From positions 1-64,000 of the forward strand of contig NZ_FUYM01000007.1 of the NCBI RefSeq assembly GCF_900167915.1: DNA of 64,000 nt, read 5' to 3'. The translations under genes and the position numbers were made by a program. Source of the DNA: Rhizorhabdus histidinilytica. GTDB taxonomy: Bacteria > Pseudomonadota > Alphaproteobacteria > Sphingomonadales > Sphingomonadaceae. The first letter of the stretch is position 1, and each line of letters begins with the position of its first letter. The notes beneath the pieces were generated by a model, which worked only from the letters and a program-made list of their open reading frames with translations, was not told the DNA's origin and did no database searches. Shown piece by piece: positions 1 through 9,198 of the stretch.

Positions 1-559
1 GCTCGGCTCCGCTGCGCTGCGCCTCCCGCCCAGGCTGGCATCGGAAATGCGGATCAGCTAATCATGCAACCGGACCAATCATCGCGGGCAGTCCACACCT
101 GCAAAACAGACCGCAGCTTCGAGGCTATGATCTACCTCGCCGCCGCCGTCATCAACTCACGATGAATCCCCACAGACCTTAGTCCGAATGTCAGCTTTCC
201 AAATTTTTCTTTCTGAACCGGACTGGCTGCTCGCGGCCCGATAGCAGTCATACACTGATCCAGTGGTGAAGTCCGCTCTGACCCCATTGGTTGTCAGAAC
301 TCGGCGGTCTGGATCGTCCGACGTCTTGGGCAGTGCCTTAAGCGGAATCATGCGTTTCGAGTTCTGACAGCTCACCAAACACCGCAAAAAAACGACTCAG
401 GAGTGTTCGTCAATCAAGTGCCGCACATCCGAATGTGCGTCTGAATGCCGTCGTGTCGGCAGAAATGCGGTTACCGTCGGCAGCCAAACGCTAACGCCTG
501 AATACTCAAAGTGAGATTCTCATTCGGTCAGGACGAACCGTCCTTCCCGGAGCCAGAAT
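1..559. other. No supported gene; leader of conjugation operon
   Basis: I see no convincing coding region here. The only longer open frame (157-387, minus strand, 76 codons) has no recognisable domain and no good ribosome-binding site. The stretch presumably holds the promoter of the conjugation operon that starts at 560, but I could not pick out convincing -35/-10 boxes. Confidence 0.5.
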
Positions 560-2581
560 GTGACCCCGACCAAGCTGCTGATAGGCCAGATTCTCGTGGT
601 GCTCGCGATCGTCATCGCGGGCGTCTGGGCCGCGACCCAATGGGCGGCCGCGATGCTCGGCTACCAGCCACAGCTTGGATCGGCCTGGTTCATGCTGTTT
701 CACACGCCGGTCTATCGGCCGTGGGCCATCTTTCCCTGGTGGTATCACTACGACGCCTATGCGCCGCACGTCTTCGACCGGGCGGGCGCATTAGCGGGTG
801 CCAGTGGATTCATCGGGTGCGGGGCGGCTATTGCCGGATCGCTGTGGCGTGCGCGACAGTCGCGCCACGTCATCACCTATGGTTCGGCGCGCTGGGCCAG
901 TACCCGTGAGATCGAACATGCCGGCCTTCTCAAGGATGCGGGCATATTCCTCGGTCGGTTTCGCGGGAACTATCTACGCCATGACGGCCCCGAGCATGTC
1001 ATGGCATTCGCCCCGACCCGCTCGGGCAAGGGGGTAGGCCTTGTCGTCCCGACACTGCTGAGCTGGATCGGCTCGGCGGTCATCCACGACATCAAGGGCG
1101 AGAACTGGCAGCTCACCGCCGGCTGGCGCTCGCGCTTTTCCCACGTCCTGTTGTTCAATCCGACGGATCCCCGCTCCGCCAAATATAATCCGCTACTCGA
1201 GGTCAGGAAGGGCGAGCACGAGGTTCGCGACGTCCAGAACATCGCGGACATCCTGGTAGATCCCGAAGGCGCGCTCGAACGCCGCAACCATTGGGAGAAA
1301 ACCTCTCACTCACTGCTGGTCGGCGCGATTCTCCATGTTCTCTATGCCGAGGAGGAAAAGACCCTCGCGCGTGTCGCCGCCTTCCTCTCGGATCCGCAGC
1401 GCCCGTTCGCCGCGACGCTGCGCCGGATGATGACCACCAACCATCTCGGCACGAAGGATGCGCCGATGGTCCATCCTGTCGTGGCATCGGCCGCGCGCGA
1501 GGCCCTCAACAAGTCGCCCAACGAGCGCTCGGGGGTGCTTTCGACGGCCATGTCGTTCCTCGGCCTCTATCGCGACCCGACCGTCGCGGACGTCACGTCG
1601 CGCTGTGACTGGCGGATCGCCGATCTGGTCGAGGCGCCGCGGCCGGTCTCGCTTTATCTAGTCATTCCACCATCCGACATCAGCCGCACCAAGCCGCTCG
1701 TGCGCCTGGTGCTCAATCAGATCGGTCGCCGCCTCACCGAAAAGCTGGACGCCGCCTCCGCCAGCGACCGCAAGCATAAGCTGCTGATGATGCTGGACGA
1801 GTTCCCGGCATTGGGCCGGCTCGATTTCTTCGAGACCAGCCTTGCCTTCATGGCCGGATATGGCGTTCGCGCCTTCCTGATCGCGCAGTCTCTCAACCAG
1901 ATCGAGAAGGCTTATGGCGAGCATAATTCGATCCTCGATAACTGCCACGTCCGCGTCGCCTTTGCGACCAACGACGAGCGGACGGCGCGGCGTATCTCCG
2001 ACGCGCTCGGCATCGCCACCGAGCAACGTGCGATGCGCAACTATGCCGGCCACCGGCTCGCGCCTTGGTTGGCGCACGTCATGGTCAGCCGCCAGGAGAC
2101 CGCGCGGCCGCTGCTGACGCAGGGCGAGGTCATGCAGCTTCCGCCAGCCGATGAGCTGGTGCTCGTCTCGGGCATGGCGCCGATCCGGGCGAAGAAGCTG
2201 CGCTACTATGAGGACCGCAATTTCCGCGAGCGGCTGGCTTCGCCGCCGCAGCTCCTATCCGGCGCCTATGCCGACCGGCCGCAGGGCCGCCCCGACGACT
2301 GGAACGGCATGGTTCGCGCGCCAGACGATCGGCTTGCCGCAGGCGTGGACGGAGCGGGCGCAATCGATGACGAAGATGGCCTCCAGCAGCAGCGGCATCC
2401 CGGTCTCGAAGAAAAGACGACGAAAGCCGAGGCCCCTAAGCAGCTCGAGCTGCTCGATCTCGATCGCGATGAGCCTGACGCCTCCGCTGATCAGCGGGTG
2501 ATGGACCGTGTGCGGACCTCGCTGATCCGTGCCGATGCCATGAACCAAGGTCGCGGTCATGACCTGCTGCCGGGGTTCTGA
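560..2581 (+). CDS. traG: TraG/VirD4-type type IV secretion coupling protein
   Basis: This is the inner-membrane ATPase that links the relaxosome to the mating-pair channel during conjugation. The 673-residue product has two N-terminal membrane segments (about 7-35 and 75-95), a Walker A motif APTRSGKGVG at about 151-160, and a Walker B stretch LLMMLDEFP at about 408-416, which is the expected order and length for TraG of Trb systems. The start is GTG at 560 with a GGAG 6-9 bases upstream. It is the first gene of a tightly packed trb operon, and the RHH gene begins 4 bases after its stop. No relaxase is present in the window. Family assignment is secure; substrate range cannot be read from the sequence. 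Confidence 0.95.
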   Translation: MTPTKLLIGQILVVLAIVIAGVWAATQWAAAMLGYQPQLGSAWFMLFHTPVYRPWAIFPWWYHYDAYAPHVFDRAGALAGASGFIGCGAAIAGSLWRARQSRHVITYGSARWASTREIEHAGLLKDAGIFLGRFRGNYLRHDGPEHVMAFAPTRSGKGVGLVVPTLLSWIGSAVIHDIKGENWQLTAGWRSRFSHVLLFNPTDPRSAKYNPLLEVRKGEHEVRDVQNIADILVDPEGALERRNHWEKTSHSLLVGAILHVLYAEEEKTLARVAAFLSDPQRPFAATLRRMMTTNHLGTKDAPMVHPVVASAAREALNKSPNERSGVLSTAMSFLGLYRDPTVADVTSRCDWRIADLVEAPRPVSLYLVIPPSDISRTKPLVRLVLNQIGRRLTEKLDAASASDRKHKLLMMLDEFPALGRLDFFETSLAFMAGYGVRAFLIAQSLNQIEKAYGEHNSILDNCHVRVAFATNDERTARRISDALGIATEQRAMRNYAGHRLAPWLAHVMVSRQETARPLLTQGEVMQLPPADELVLVSGMAPIRAKKLRYYEDRNFRERLASPPQLLSGAYADRPQGRPDDWNGMVRAPDDRLAAGVDGAGAIDDEDGLQQQRHPGLEEKTTKAEAPKQLELLDLDRDEPDASADQRVMDRVRTSLIRADAMNQGRGHDLLPGF

Positions 2582-2584
2582 GCC

Positions 2585-2983
2585 ATGAAGATCCGACAGA
2601 ATCTCTATATCGACCGCGAACTGAGCGACACGCTTGAAGCACTCGCGATCCGGCCGGGCGGCAACAAGTCGCGGATCGTCAACGAGGCACTCGGCACCTG
2701 GCTGGCCCGTCGGGCGAGCAAGGACATCGACGACTTGCTGAAGGTCCGGCTCGACCGGATATCGCGCGAGATCGGAGCCTGCCGTCGAGACATCGAGGTC
2801 ATGTTCGAGGCGTTGGCGCTGTTCGTTCGCTACCAGCTCACCGTCACCGCGCCGCTGCCCGAGGCCGATACGGCGGCGCTCGCCATCGGCAATGAACGGT
2901 TCGAGCGCTTCATCACCCAGCTCGGCCGCCAGATCGCCGGCGGCAAGCGCACGCTGGACGCCAGTGCCGAGGCGCGGCCATGA
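2585..2983 (+). CDS. CopG/ribbon-helix-helix family protein of trb operon
   Basis: This 132-residue protein sits between the coupling protein and trbB. The N-terminus (about 1-45, MKIRQNLYIDRELSDTLEAL followed by an NKSRIVNEAL helix) matches the beta-strand/helix/helix pattern of ribbon-helix-helix DNA-binding proteins. The rest is helical and may form a coiled coil. Proteins of this kind are regularly annotated as CopG-family regulators at this position in Trb-type elements of alphaproteobacteria. Its stop overlaps the trbB start (ATGA). It may autoregulate the transfer operon or act as an accessory relaxosome protein; neither is shown by the sequence. Confidence 0.8.
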   Translation: MKIRQNLYIDRELSDTLEALAIRPGGNKSRIVNEALGTWLARRASKDIDDLLKVRLDRISREIGACRRDIEVMFEALALFVRYQLTVTAPLPEADTAALAIGNERFERFITQLGRQIAGGKRTLDASAEARP

Positions 2984-3972
2984 GCCAGGCGCTCTCCGCG
3001 GAACGCCGCCGCGCCATGCTGCGCAGCGCAATGGGGCCGGCGATTACAGCGGCTCTTTCGGACGCGAACGTCATCGAGATCATGGTCAACCCGGACGGCG
3101 CGCTACGCGTCGACCTTCTGGGCGAGGGGCGGGTCGATACCGAAATTCGCCTCGAAGCGGCGCAGGTGGAGCGAATCATCCGACTGGTCGCCAGCCATGC
3201 CCGCACCGAGGTCCATGCCGTCGCGCCGATCGTCTCCGCCGAATTGCCGCCCCATGGCGAAGGGGCGGGAGAGAGGTTCGAGGGCATCCTGCCGCCGGTC
3301 AGTCTCGCGCCGTGCTTCTCGATCCGCAAACCAGCGGCGAAGATCTATACACTGCTCGACTATGTGACTGATGGCATCATGCCGGCCGAGACCGCCCGGC
3401 TGCTCAGTCTGGCGGTGGTCGAGCGCAAGAACATCCTGATCGCGGGCGGCACCAGTTCGGGCAAGACGACGCTCGCCAATGCGCTGCTCGTCGAAATGGC
3501 ACATCTGGACGAGCGGGTGATCCTGATCGAGGACACGCGCGAGCTGCAATGCGCAGCACCCGACGTCGTGGCGCTCCGCACCCGGACCGGCAGCGTCAGC
3601 ATGGCCGATCTTGTCCGTTCGACGCTCCGGCTGCGGCCTGACCGGATCATTGTCGGCGAAGTCCGGGGCAAGGAAGCCCTCGACATGCTCAAGGCGTGGA
3701 ACACCGGCCACCCCGGCGGCATCGCCACGGTCCATGCCAACTCAGGGCCTGCCGCGCTCTACCGGCTCGAGCAGCTCGTCCAGGAAATCGTCGTCACGGT
3801 GCCGCGCCGGCTGATCGCCGAGGCGATCGACATGATTGTGTTCATTTCCGGACGAGGTCTTGCACGCCGTGTCGACACGGTCATGCGCGTCGCCGGCCTC
3901 GATCCCGATGGTGGTTACGCGGTTCTTCCGCTGGCCCCGGGACGCCCTGTTTTCGAAGGAGATCAGCCATGA
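2980..3972 (+). CDS. trbB: TrbB conjugal transfer ATPase (VirB11-like)
   Basis: This is a hexameric cytoplasmic ATPase powering pilus assembly and substrate transfer in the type IV secretion channel. The 330-residue protein has an N-terminal domain (1-130), then a Walker A motif GGTSSGKTT at about 156-164, an Asp/Glu-rich Walker B-like segment (LIEDTREL, about 180-187) and the His-box segment GGIATVHANS near 247-256, all typical of the PulE/VirB11 family. It overlaps the preceding gene by four bases and the next gene by four bases (ATGA), so translation is probably coupled. Length is normal for TrbB. Confidence 0.96.
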   Translation: MSQALSAERRRAMLRSAMGPAITAALSDANVIEIMVNPDGALRVDLLGEGRVDTEIRLEAAQVERIIRLVASHARTEVHAVAPIVSAELPPHGEGAGERFEGILPPVSLAPCFSIRKPAAKIYTLLDYVTDGIMPAETARLLSLAVVERKNILIAGGTSSGKTTLANALLVEMAHLDERVILIEDTRELQCAAPDVVALRTRTGSVSMADLVRSTLRLRPDRIIVGEVRGKEALDMLKAWNTGHPGGIATVHANSGPAALYRLEQLVQEIVVTVPRRLIAEAIDMIVFISGRGLARRVDTVMRVAGLDPDGGYAVLPLAPGRPVFEGDQP

Positions 3973-4304
3973 TGCTTGGCCATATCCTCTCGCGCCGGTC
4001 GATCTTCCTGATCGGCGCCATGGTCGGTTTCGGTTTCATGCTTGCCGGCCGCGCCCGTGCGGCGGGATCGGGCATGCCCTGGGAGGAGCCGTTTCAGCTG
4101 GTGCTGGAATCGGTACAAGGACCAGTTGCCAAGATCATCGCGGTGATCATCATCATCTCGACCGGCCTGACACTCGCATTCGGGGAGACCGCTGGCGGTT
4201 TCCGGCGGCTCATCCAGATCATCTTCGGCCTCAGCATCGCCTTTGCGGCGAGCTCCTTCTTCCTCAGTTTCTTCAGTTTCGCGGGCGGGGCGCTGATCGC
4301 ATGA
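3969..4304 (+). CDS. trbC: TrbC conjugal pilin subunit (VirB2-like)
   Basis: This small hydrophobic protein of 111 residues is the expected pilin of the mating apparatus. It has an N-terminal signal-like segment (about 8-30, ending in ARAAG) and two further membrane helices (about 50-68 and 83-108), the usual TrbC/VirB2 layout. I chose the ATG at 3969, which overlaps the trbB stop as ATGA; a second ATG follows directly and could also be used. It lies between trbB and trbD in canonical order. Confidence 0.92.
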   Translation: MMLGHILSRRSIFLIGAMVGFGFMLAGRARAAGSGMPWEEPFQLVLESVQGPVAKIIAVIIIISTGLTLAFGETAGGFRRLIQIIFGLSIAFAASSFFLSFFSFAGGALIA

Positions 4305-4573
4305 TCGGTGGCGGACATCATGTCGAAGGTTTCGAGGCGCCGATCCACCGCTCGCTGGTGGAACCCATCCTGCTCGCTGGCGCGCCCCGCATGATCGCGA
4401 TCGTCAACGGCACGGTCGCGGCCGCGCTCGGTCTCGGCCTTCAGCAATGGATCGCCGGCATAGCGGTCTGGGCCTTGGGCCATAGCCTCGCGGTATTCGC
4501 AGCCAGGCGCGATCCCGACTTCGCGCCCGTGCTTGTCCGGCATCTTCGGCAGAAGGGACATCTCGCATGTTAG
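4301..4573 (+). CDS. trbD: TrbD conjugal transfer protein (VirB3-like)
   Basis: This 90-residue inner-membrane component of the mating channel has the family pattern: an N-terminal polar segment with FEAPIHRSLVEPILLAGAPR, then two closely spaced hydrophobic segments (about 32-65), then a charged tail. VirB3-like proteins associate with the VirB4-type ATPase, and here the gene overlaps trbE by seven bases. The ATG at 4301 overlaps the trbC stop. Position, length and the EAPIHRSL-type motif support the call. Confidence 0.92.
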   Translation: MIGGGHHVEGFEAPIHRSLVEPILLAGAPRMIAIVNGTVAAALGLGLQQWIAGIAVWALGHSLAVFAARRDPDFAPVLVRHLRQKGHLAC

Positions 4574-7041
4574 CCCTGCGCGAATATCGCGGCCGCGCCG
4601 ACCGGCTTGCGGATCATCTGCCGTGGGCGGCGCTGGTCGCGCCCGGTGTGGTGCTGAACAAGGATGGCAGCTTCCAGCGTACATTCGGGTTTCGCGGTCC
4701 CGATCTCGACAGTGCGACCGAAGCCGAACTGGTCTCGGCCTGCGCGCGGGCCAACAATGTCCTGAAGCGCTTCGGTTCGGGCTGGGCACTCCATATCGAG
4801 GCGGAAAGGCGCGGAAGCCAAGGCTATCCGAAGAGCCGTTTCCCCGACGCCGCCTCCTGGCTGGTCGACGAGGAGCGCGGCGCGGGGTTCGAGAGTGCGG
4901 GCCAGCATTTCGAGAGCCACTATCATCTGACGCTCACCTTCCTGACCAGACCCGATCAGCAAGATACGGCTGGGCGCGCGCTGCTCGAACGCGGCGACGG
5001 CCGACAAGGCCGCGACTGGCATCAAGCGCTCGGCCAGTTCGTCGCCGAGACCGATCGCGCGCTCGACCTGTTCGCCGGTTTCATGCCCGAGATCCGCGCG
5101 CTCGACGATGCCGAAACGCTGACCTTCCTGCACGGCACCATCTCGACGCGGCGGCACGCCGTCGCGGTACCGGACACGCCCATGTATCTCGATGGCCTAC
5201 TGGTCGACACGCCGCTGACTGGCGGGCTCGAGCCGGTGCTGGGGAGCGAGCATCTGCGCACGCTCACCATTCTCGGTTTCCCGAACCTCAGTCATCCTGG
5301 AATCCTCGACGCGCTCAATCATCAGGATTTCGGCTATCGTTGGGTCACGCGCTTCATCGCGCTCGACAGAACGCAAGCGACCAAGGCGCTGACCCGATTG
5401 CGCCGCCAATGGTTCAACAAGAGGAAGTCGATCACCGCGCTGCTGCGCGAGGTCATCTACAACCAGCCGACCCAGCTTCTCGACAGCGATGCCGACAACA
5501 AGATGGCGGACGCCGATCTAGCGCTGCAGGCGCTCGGGCAGGATCATGTCGCGTTCGGCTATCTGACCACGACGATCATCGTATCGGATCAGGATCGCGG
5601 CCGCGTCGAGGACAAGGTGCGTGCGGTCGAACGGATTATCAACGGGCTCGGCTTCACCTGCATCCGCGAGGGTGTGAACGCGGTGGAGGCATGGCTTTCG
5701 AGCTTGCCCGGCCAGACATATGCGAACGTCCGTCAACCGCTCGTCCACACGCTCAATCTCGCGCATCTGATGCCGCTATCGAGCGTGTGGGCGGGACCGT
5801 CATGCAATGCCCATCTCGACGGTCCGCCGCTCTTCCATGCGGAAACGAGCGGATCGACGCCATTCCGATACAGCACCCATGTCGGCGATGTCGGCCATGC
5901 GCTCATCGTGGGACCGACCGGAGCGGGCAAATCGGTGCTGCTCGCGCTGCTGGCGCTTCAGTTCAGACGTTACCCGGCCAGCCAGGTTTATATTTTCGAC
6001 AAGGGCTTTTCCGCTCGCGCCGCGGTGCTGGCGATGGGCGGCGCGCACCATGCGCTCGGGCTTGGCGGCGAAGAGGACGGCCACGCCCATACGGGCGGCA
6101 GGGCGGTCGCCTTTCAGCCGCTTCGGCACATCGATCGCGTCGACGAGCGCGCGTGGGCCGCCGAGTGGATCGGCGCCCTGCTTGCCCATGAGAAGGTGCT
6201 GGTGACGCCGGACGTCAAGGAAGCCGTCTGGTCGGCGCTCACCAGTCTCGCGACCGCGCCGGTCGAAGAGCGCACACTGACCGGTCTGTCGTTGTTGTTG
6301 CAATCGGCGCCGCTGCGATCGGCACTCGCGCCCTATACGCTGGAAGGACCATTCGGCCGACTGCTCGATGCCGCCGAAGACGATCTCGCAATGGCCGACC
6401 TGCAATGCTTCGAGACCGAGGCGTTGATGGGGCAGGCGGGCGTGGTGGCACCCGTGCTCACCTATCTGTTCCACCGGCTCGAGGAACGCTTCACCGGCCG
6501 CCCGACGCTGCTCATTCTCGATGAAGCCTGGGTGTTCCTCGACCATCCATTGTTTGCGGCCCGCATCCGCGAATGGCTGAAGGTGCTGCGCAAACGCAAT
6601 GTCGCTGTCGTGTTCGCCACGCAGAGCCTCGCGGATATCGCGGACTCGGGCGTAGCGCCCGCCATCATCGAGAGCTGTCCGCAACGGATATTCCTTCCGA
6701 ACGATCGGGCGATCGAGCCGCAGAGCCGGGCCGCCTATGTGCGCTTCGGCCTCAATGCGCGGCAGATCGAGCTGATCAGCCGCGCCACGCCCAAGCGGCA
6801 TTATTATCTGCAATCGGCGGCCGGGAACCGCTTGTTTGAACTGGGGCTCGGGCCGATCGCGCTCGCCCTGTGTGGTGCTTCCGATCCGGCAAGCCAGCAG
6901 CGTATCGATGCGATTCTCGCCGAACATGGTGCCGATGACTTTGCCGCCCGGTTTCTGCGCGCGGCCGGCCTCGAATGGGCCGCCGATCTCATCGCGCGCT
7001 TTCCCCCTTCCCAAGCCTTGGACGAAGGAGTTGTCCCATGA
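4567..7041 (+). CDS. trbE: TrbE conjugal transfer ATPase (VirB4-like)
   Basis: This is the large ATPase of the type IV secretion channel (824 residues, normal for TrbE). The N-terminal half is the CagE/TrbE/VirB domain. The C-terminal half holds a Walker A motif GPTGAGKSV at about residues 449-457 and a Walker B segment LLILDEAWVF near 648-657, followed by the FATQSLADI stretch typical of the family. The start overlaps trbD by seven bases and the stop overlaps trbJ (ATGA). It acts at the cytoplasmic side of the inner membrane, driving pilus biogenesis together with TrbB and TraG. Confidence 0.96.
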   Translation: MLALREYRGRADRLADHLPWAALVAPGVVLNKDGSFQRTFGFRGPDLDSATEAELVSACARANNVLKRFGSGWALHIEAERRGSQGYPKSRFPDAASWLVDEERGAGFESAGQHFESHYHLTLTFLTRPDQQDTAGRALLERGDGRQGRDWHQALGQFVAETDRALDLFAGFMPEIRALDDAETLTFLHGTISTRRHAVAVPDTPMYLDGLLVDTPLTGGLEPVLGSEHLRTLTILGFPNLSHPGILDALNHQDFGYRWVTRFIALDRTQATKALTRLRRQWFNKRKSITALLREVIYNQPTQLLDSDADNKMADADLALQALGQDHVAFGYLTTTIIVSDQDRGRVEDKVRAVERIINGLGFTCIREGVNAVEAWLSSLPGQTYANVRQPLVHTLNLAHLMPLSSVWAGPSCNAHLDGPPLFHAETSGSTPFRYSTHVGDVGHALIVGPTGAGKSVLLALLALQFRRYPASQVYIFDKGFSARAAVLAMGGAHHALGLGGEEDGHAHTGGRAVAFQPLRHIDRVDERAWAAEWIGALLAHEKVLVTPDVKEAVWSALTSLATAPVEERTLTGLSLLLQSAPLRSALAPYTLEGPFGRLLDAAEDDLAMADLQCFETEALMGQAGVVAPVLTYLFHRLEERFTGRPTLLILDEAWVFLDHPLFAARIREWLKVLRKRNVAVVFATQSLADIADSGVAPAIIESCPQRIFLPNDRAIEPQSRAAYVRFGLNARQIELISRATPKRHYYLQSAAGNRLFELGLGPIALALCGASDPASQQRIDAILAEHGADDFAARFLRAAGLEWAADLIARFPPSQALDEGVVP

Positions 7042-7769
7042 AGACCAGACTTATGTCTGTTGCTGTCTGCCGTCTCCTCACGGCAACTGCCGTGAGCATC
7101 GTCGGATTGCGGGCATCGCCTGCCGCCGCGATCCCGGTGTTCGATGCGAGCAACTACGCGCAGAACCTGCTGACTGCCGCGCGCACATTGGCCCAGATCA
7201 ACAACCAGATCCAGTCGCTGCAGAACGAAGCCGACATGTTGCGCAACCAGGCGAGGAATCTTGGCCGGGTGGACTTTCCCGAACTCGACGCGTTGCGCCA
7301 GACCATCCAGCAGATCGATATGCTGATGGGCCGGGCGCGGGGGATCAGCTTCCGCTTGAATGGTCTCGACCAGCAGTTCCGCCAGCTTTATCCCAACGAT
7401 CTCGACACCGCGCTCACAGCGGACGCGCAGGTGATGGCTGCCCGCAACCGGCTCGACATGGCGATGGCGGCCTACCGACAGACGATGAGTGTGCAGTCCC
7501 AGGTGGTCGCAAATGTCGCCTCCGACGCGCGCACCCTGGAAGTCCTGGCTACGCGCAGCCAAGGGGCCGAGGGCGCGCTGGCGGCGCAGCAGGCCACCAA
7601 CCAGCTTCTCGCTCTCACCGCCAAGCAGCAGTTCCAGATCCAGAACCTGATGGCCGCGCAATATCGCGCCGAGACGATGGAGGCCGCGCGGCGGACACAG
7701 GCTCAGACCGACGCGCAGGCAACGACCAAGCGGTTCCTCGGCACCGGCCACGCTTACACCCCGCAATAG
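7038..7769 (+). CDS. trbJ: TrbJ, P-type conjugal transfer protein (VirB5-like)
   Basis: This secreted, mostly helical minor-pilus or adhesin-like component has 243 residues. An N-terminal signal peptide of roughly 34 residues ends around SPAAAIPVFD. It is followed by the family hallmark stretch FDASNYAQNLLTAARTLAQI and long Gln-rich amphipathic helices. I chose the ATG at 7038 because it overlaps the trbE stop and puts the signal peptide at the N-terminus. No trbK-like entry-exclusion gene is detectable in the 111-base gap before trbL. Confidence 0.93.
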   Translation: MKTRLMSVAVCRLLTATAVSIVGLRASPAAAIPVFDASNYAQNLLTAARTLAQINNQIQSLQNEADMLRNQARNLGRVDFPELDALRQTIQQIDMLMGRARGISFRLNGLDQQFRQLYPNDLDTALTADAQVMAARNRLDMAMAAYRQTMSVQSQVVANVASDARTLEVLATRSQGAEGALAAQQATNQLLALTAKQQFQIQNLMAAQYRAETMEAARRTQAQTDAQATTKRFLGTGHAYTPQ

Positions 7770-7880
7770 CGAGACCGGCCGCGGCTCGCCTTCTCCCCAG
7801 CCGCGGCCGCAGCCCGCGGGGTCTCTGCCCGCTCCCCCGGAGGCCCCGCGGCACCCTACGCCCGATCAGGAACAAGGCTC

Positions 7881-9194
7881 GTGGATAACCTCAACGTCAT
7901 CGATCGTTTCTGCCAGGCATTCATCCGCTATATCGATGCGGGGTTCGGCCTGCTGGGTGGTGACGTCCATTTCCTGACCGCCACGCTGATCGGGATCGAC
8001 ATCACGCTCGCCGGCCTGTTCTGGGCGATGGGCGGCGAGGACGATGTTCTCGGGCGCTTCGTCAAGAAGATCCTCTACATCGGCGCGTTCGCGCTGATCC
8101 TCAACAGCTTCTCGACACTGGCCGACATCATCTTCAAGTCGTTTGCGCAGGCAGGGCTCACCGTCGGCGGCGGCTCGCTGTCGGCCGACGACCTTCTCAA
8201 GCCGGGACGGCTCGCTGGCACCGGTTTCTCGGCGGCCTGGCCGCTGCTTCAGCAGATATCCAAGCTGACCGGCTTCACGACTTTCTTCGACAATTTCCTC
8301 ACGATCATCGTGCTGCTGATCGCCTGGGTGATCGTCATCGCGGCCTTCTTCATTCTCGCCGTGCAGATGTTCGTGACCATAATCGAGTTCAAGTTGACGA
8401 GCCTCGCCGGTTTCATCCTCGTGCCCTTCGCATTGTGGGGCCGGACCAGTTTCCTCGCCGAACGCGTGCTGGGCTCGGTCGTGACCTCCGGCATCAAGGT
8501 CATGGTGCTCGCCGTCATCGTCGGCATCGGCGCCAATTTCTTCGCCGAGTTTTCCGTCGCCTTGCAAGGCCAGGAACCCGACGTCGCGCAGGCGATGAGC
8601 CTGGTGCTCGCGAGTCTCGCATTGTTCGGGCTTGGCGTCTTTGGCCCCTCGATCGCGTCGGGGCTCGTCGCTGGCGCCCCTCAGCTCGGCGCCGGCTCGG
8701 CAGTCGCGACCACTGCGCTCGCCGCCGGCGGGTTCGCCATTGCAGGCGGTGCGGGCGTGGCCGCTACGCGCGGCCTGACCGCCGCCGGTCTCGGCGCGAT
8801 CCGGGCTGGCACGACGATCGGATCGGCGGCATCGACCGCATGGCAGCTGGGCCAGGAAACGTCCGGCTCGGCATCCGTCGGTGCGGGCCTCGGCGGCATC
8901 GCCACCGCCGTTCGTGGTGCTGCCGCACAGCGGGCCGCCGGCATGACGAGCGGCATCCAGGCCGCCGCCGAGCGTGGCGAGCAGATGGCATGGCAGGCCG
9001 GCAGCACCACGCCGGCTGGGGCCGTCGGCGCTTCCACGGAAAGCGGCACCGAACCCGACGAGGCGCCCGTCTGGGCACAGCAGCTCCAATCCACGCAGAC
9101 CGCGCGTCACCATCGCCAGATGGCGATCCATGCGCTCCATCAGGGGGAGCGTGGGGGCGCCAGCGCCACGCCCGATATCAAGGAAAAGGACTAA
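7881..9194 (+). CDS. trbL: TrbL, P-type conjugal transfer membrane protein (VirB6-like)
   Basis: This polytopic inner-membrane channel component has 437 residues. About six hydrophobic segments lie between residues 20 and 260, including the conserved region around LTSLAGFILVPFALWGRTSF. The C-terminal third is a low-complexity Ala/Gly/Ser/Gln-rich tail, as in other TrbL proteins. The start codon is GTG at 7881, after AGGAACAAG. A long open frame on the opposite strand (7866-9209) is a codon-bias shadow. Its place between trbJ and trbF is canonical. Confidence 0.94.
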   Translation: MDNLNVIDRFCQAFIRYIDAGFGLLGGDVHFLTATLIGIDITLAGLFWAMGGEDDVLGRFVKKILYIGAFALILNSFSTLADIIFKSFAQAGLTVGGGSLSADDLLKPGRLAGTGFSAAWPLLQQISKLTGFTTFFDNFLTIIVLLIAWVIVIAAFFILAVQMFVTIIEFKLTSLAGFILVPFALWGRTSFLAERVLGSVVTSGIKVMVLAVIVGIGANFFAEFSVALQGQEPDVAQAMSLVLASLALFGLGVFGPSIASGLVAGAPQLGAGSAVATTALAAGGFAIAGGAGVAATRGLTAAGLGAIRAGTTIGSAASTAWQLGQETSGSASVGAGLGGIATAVRGAAAQRAAGMTSGIQAAAERGEQMAWQAGSTTPAGAVGASTESGTEPDEAPVWAQQLQSTQTARHHRQMAIHALHQGERGGASATPDIKEKD

Positions 9195-9198
9195 TCCC

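Noticed and set aside
157-387. 76-codon minus-strand ORF near the left edge
   Set aside because: No domain, no ribosome-binding site and no conserved context; not enough to call a gene.
5800-7014. 404-codon minus-strand frame inside trbE
   Set aside because: A codon-bias shadow of the ATPase domain; no recognisable protein features.
7770-7880. A trbK-type entry-exclusion gene between trbJ and trbL
   Set aside because: The 111-base gap has no frame with a start codon, lipoprotein signal or suitable length.
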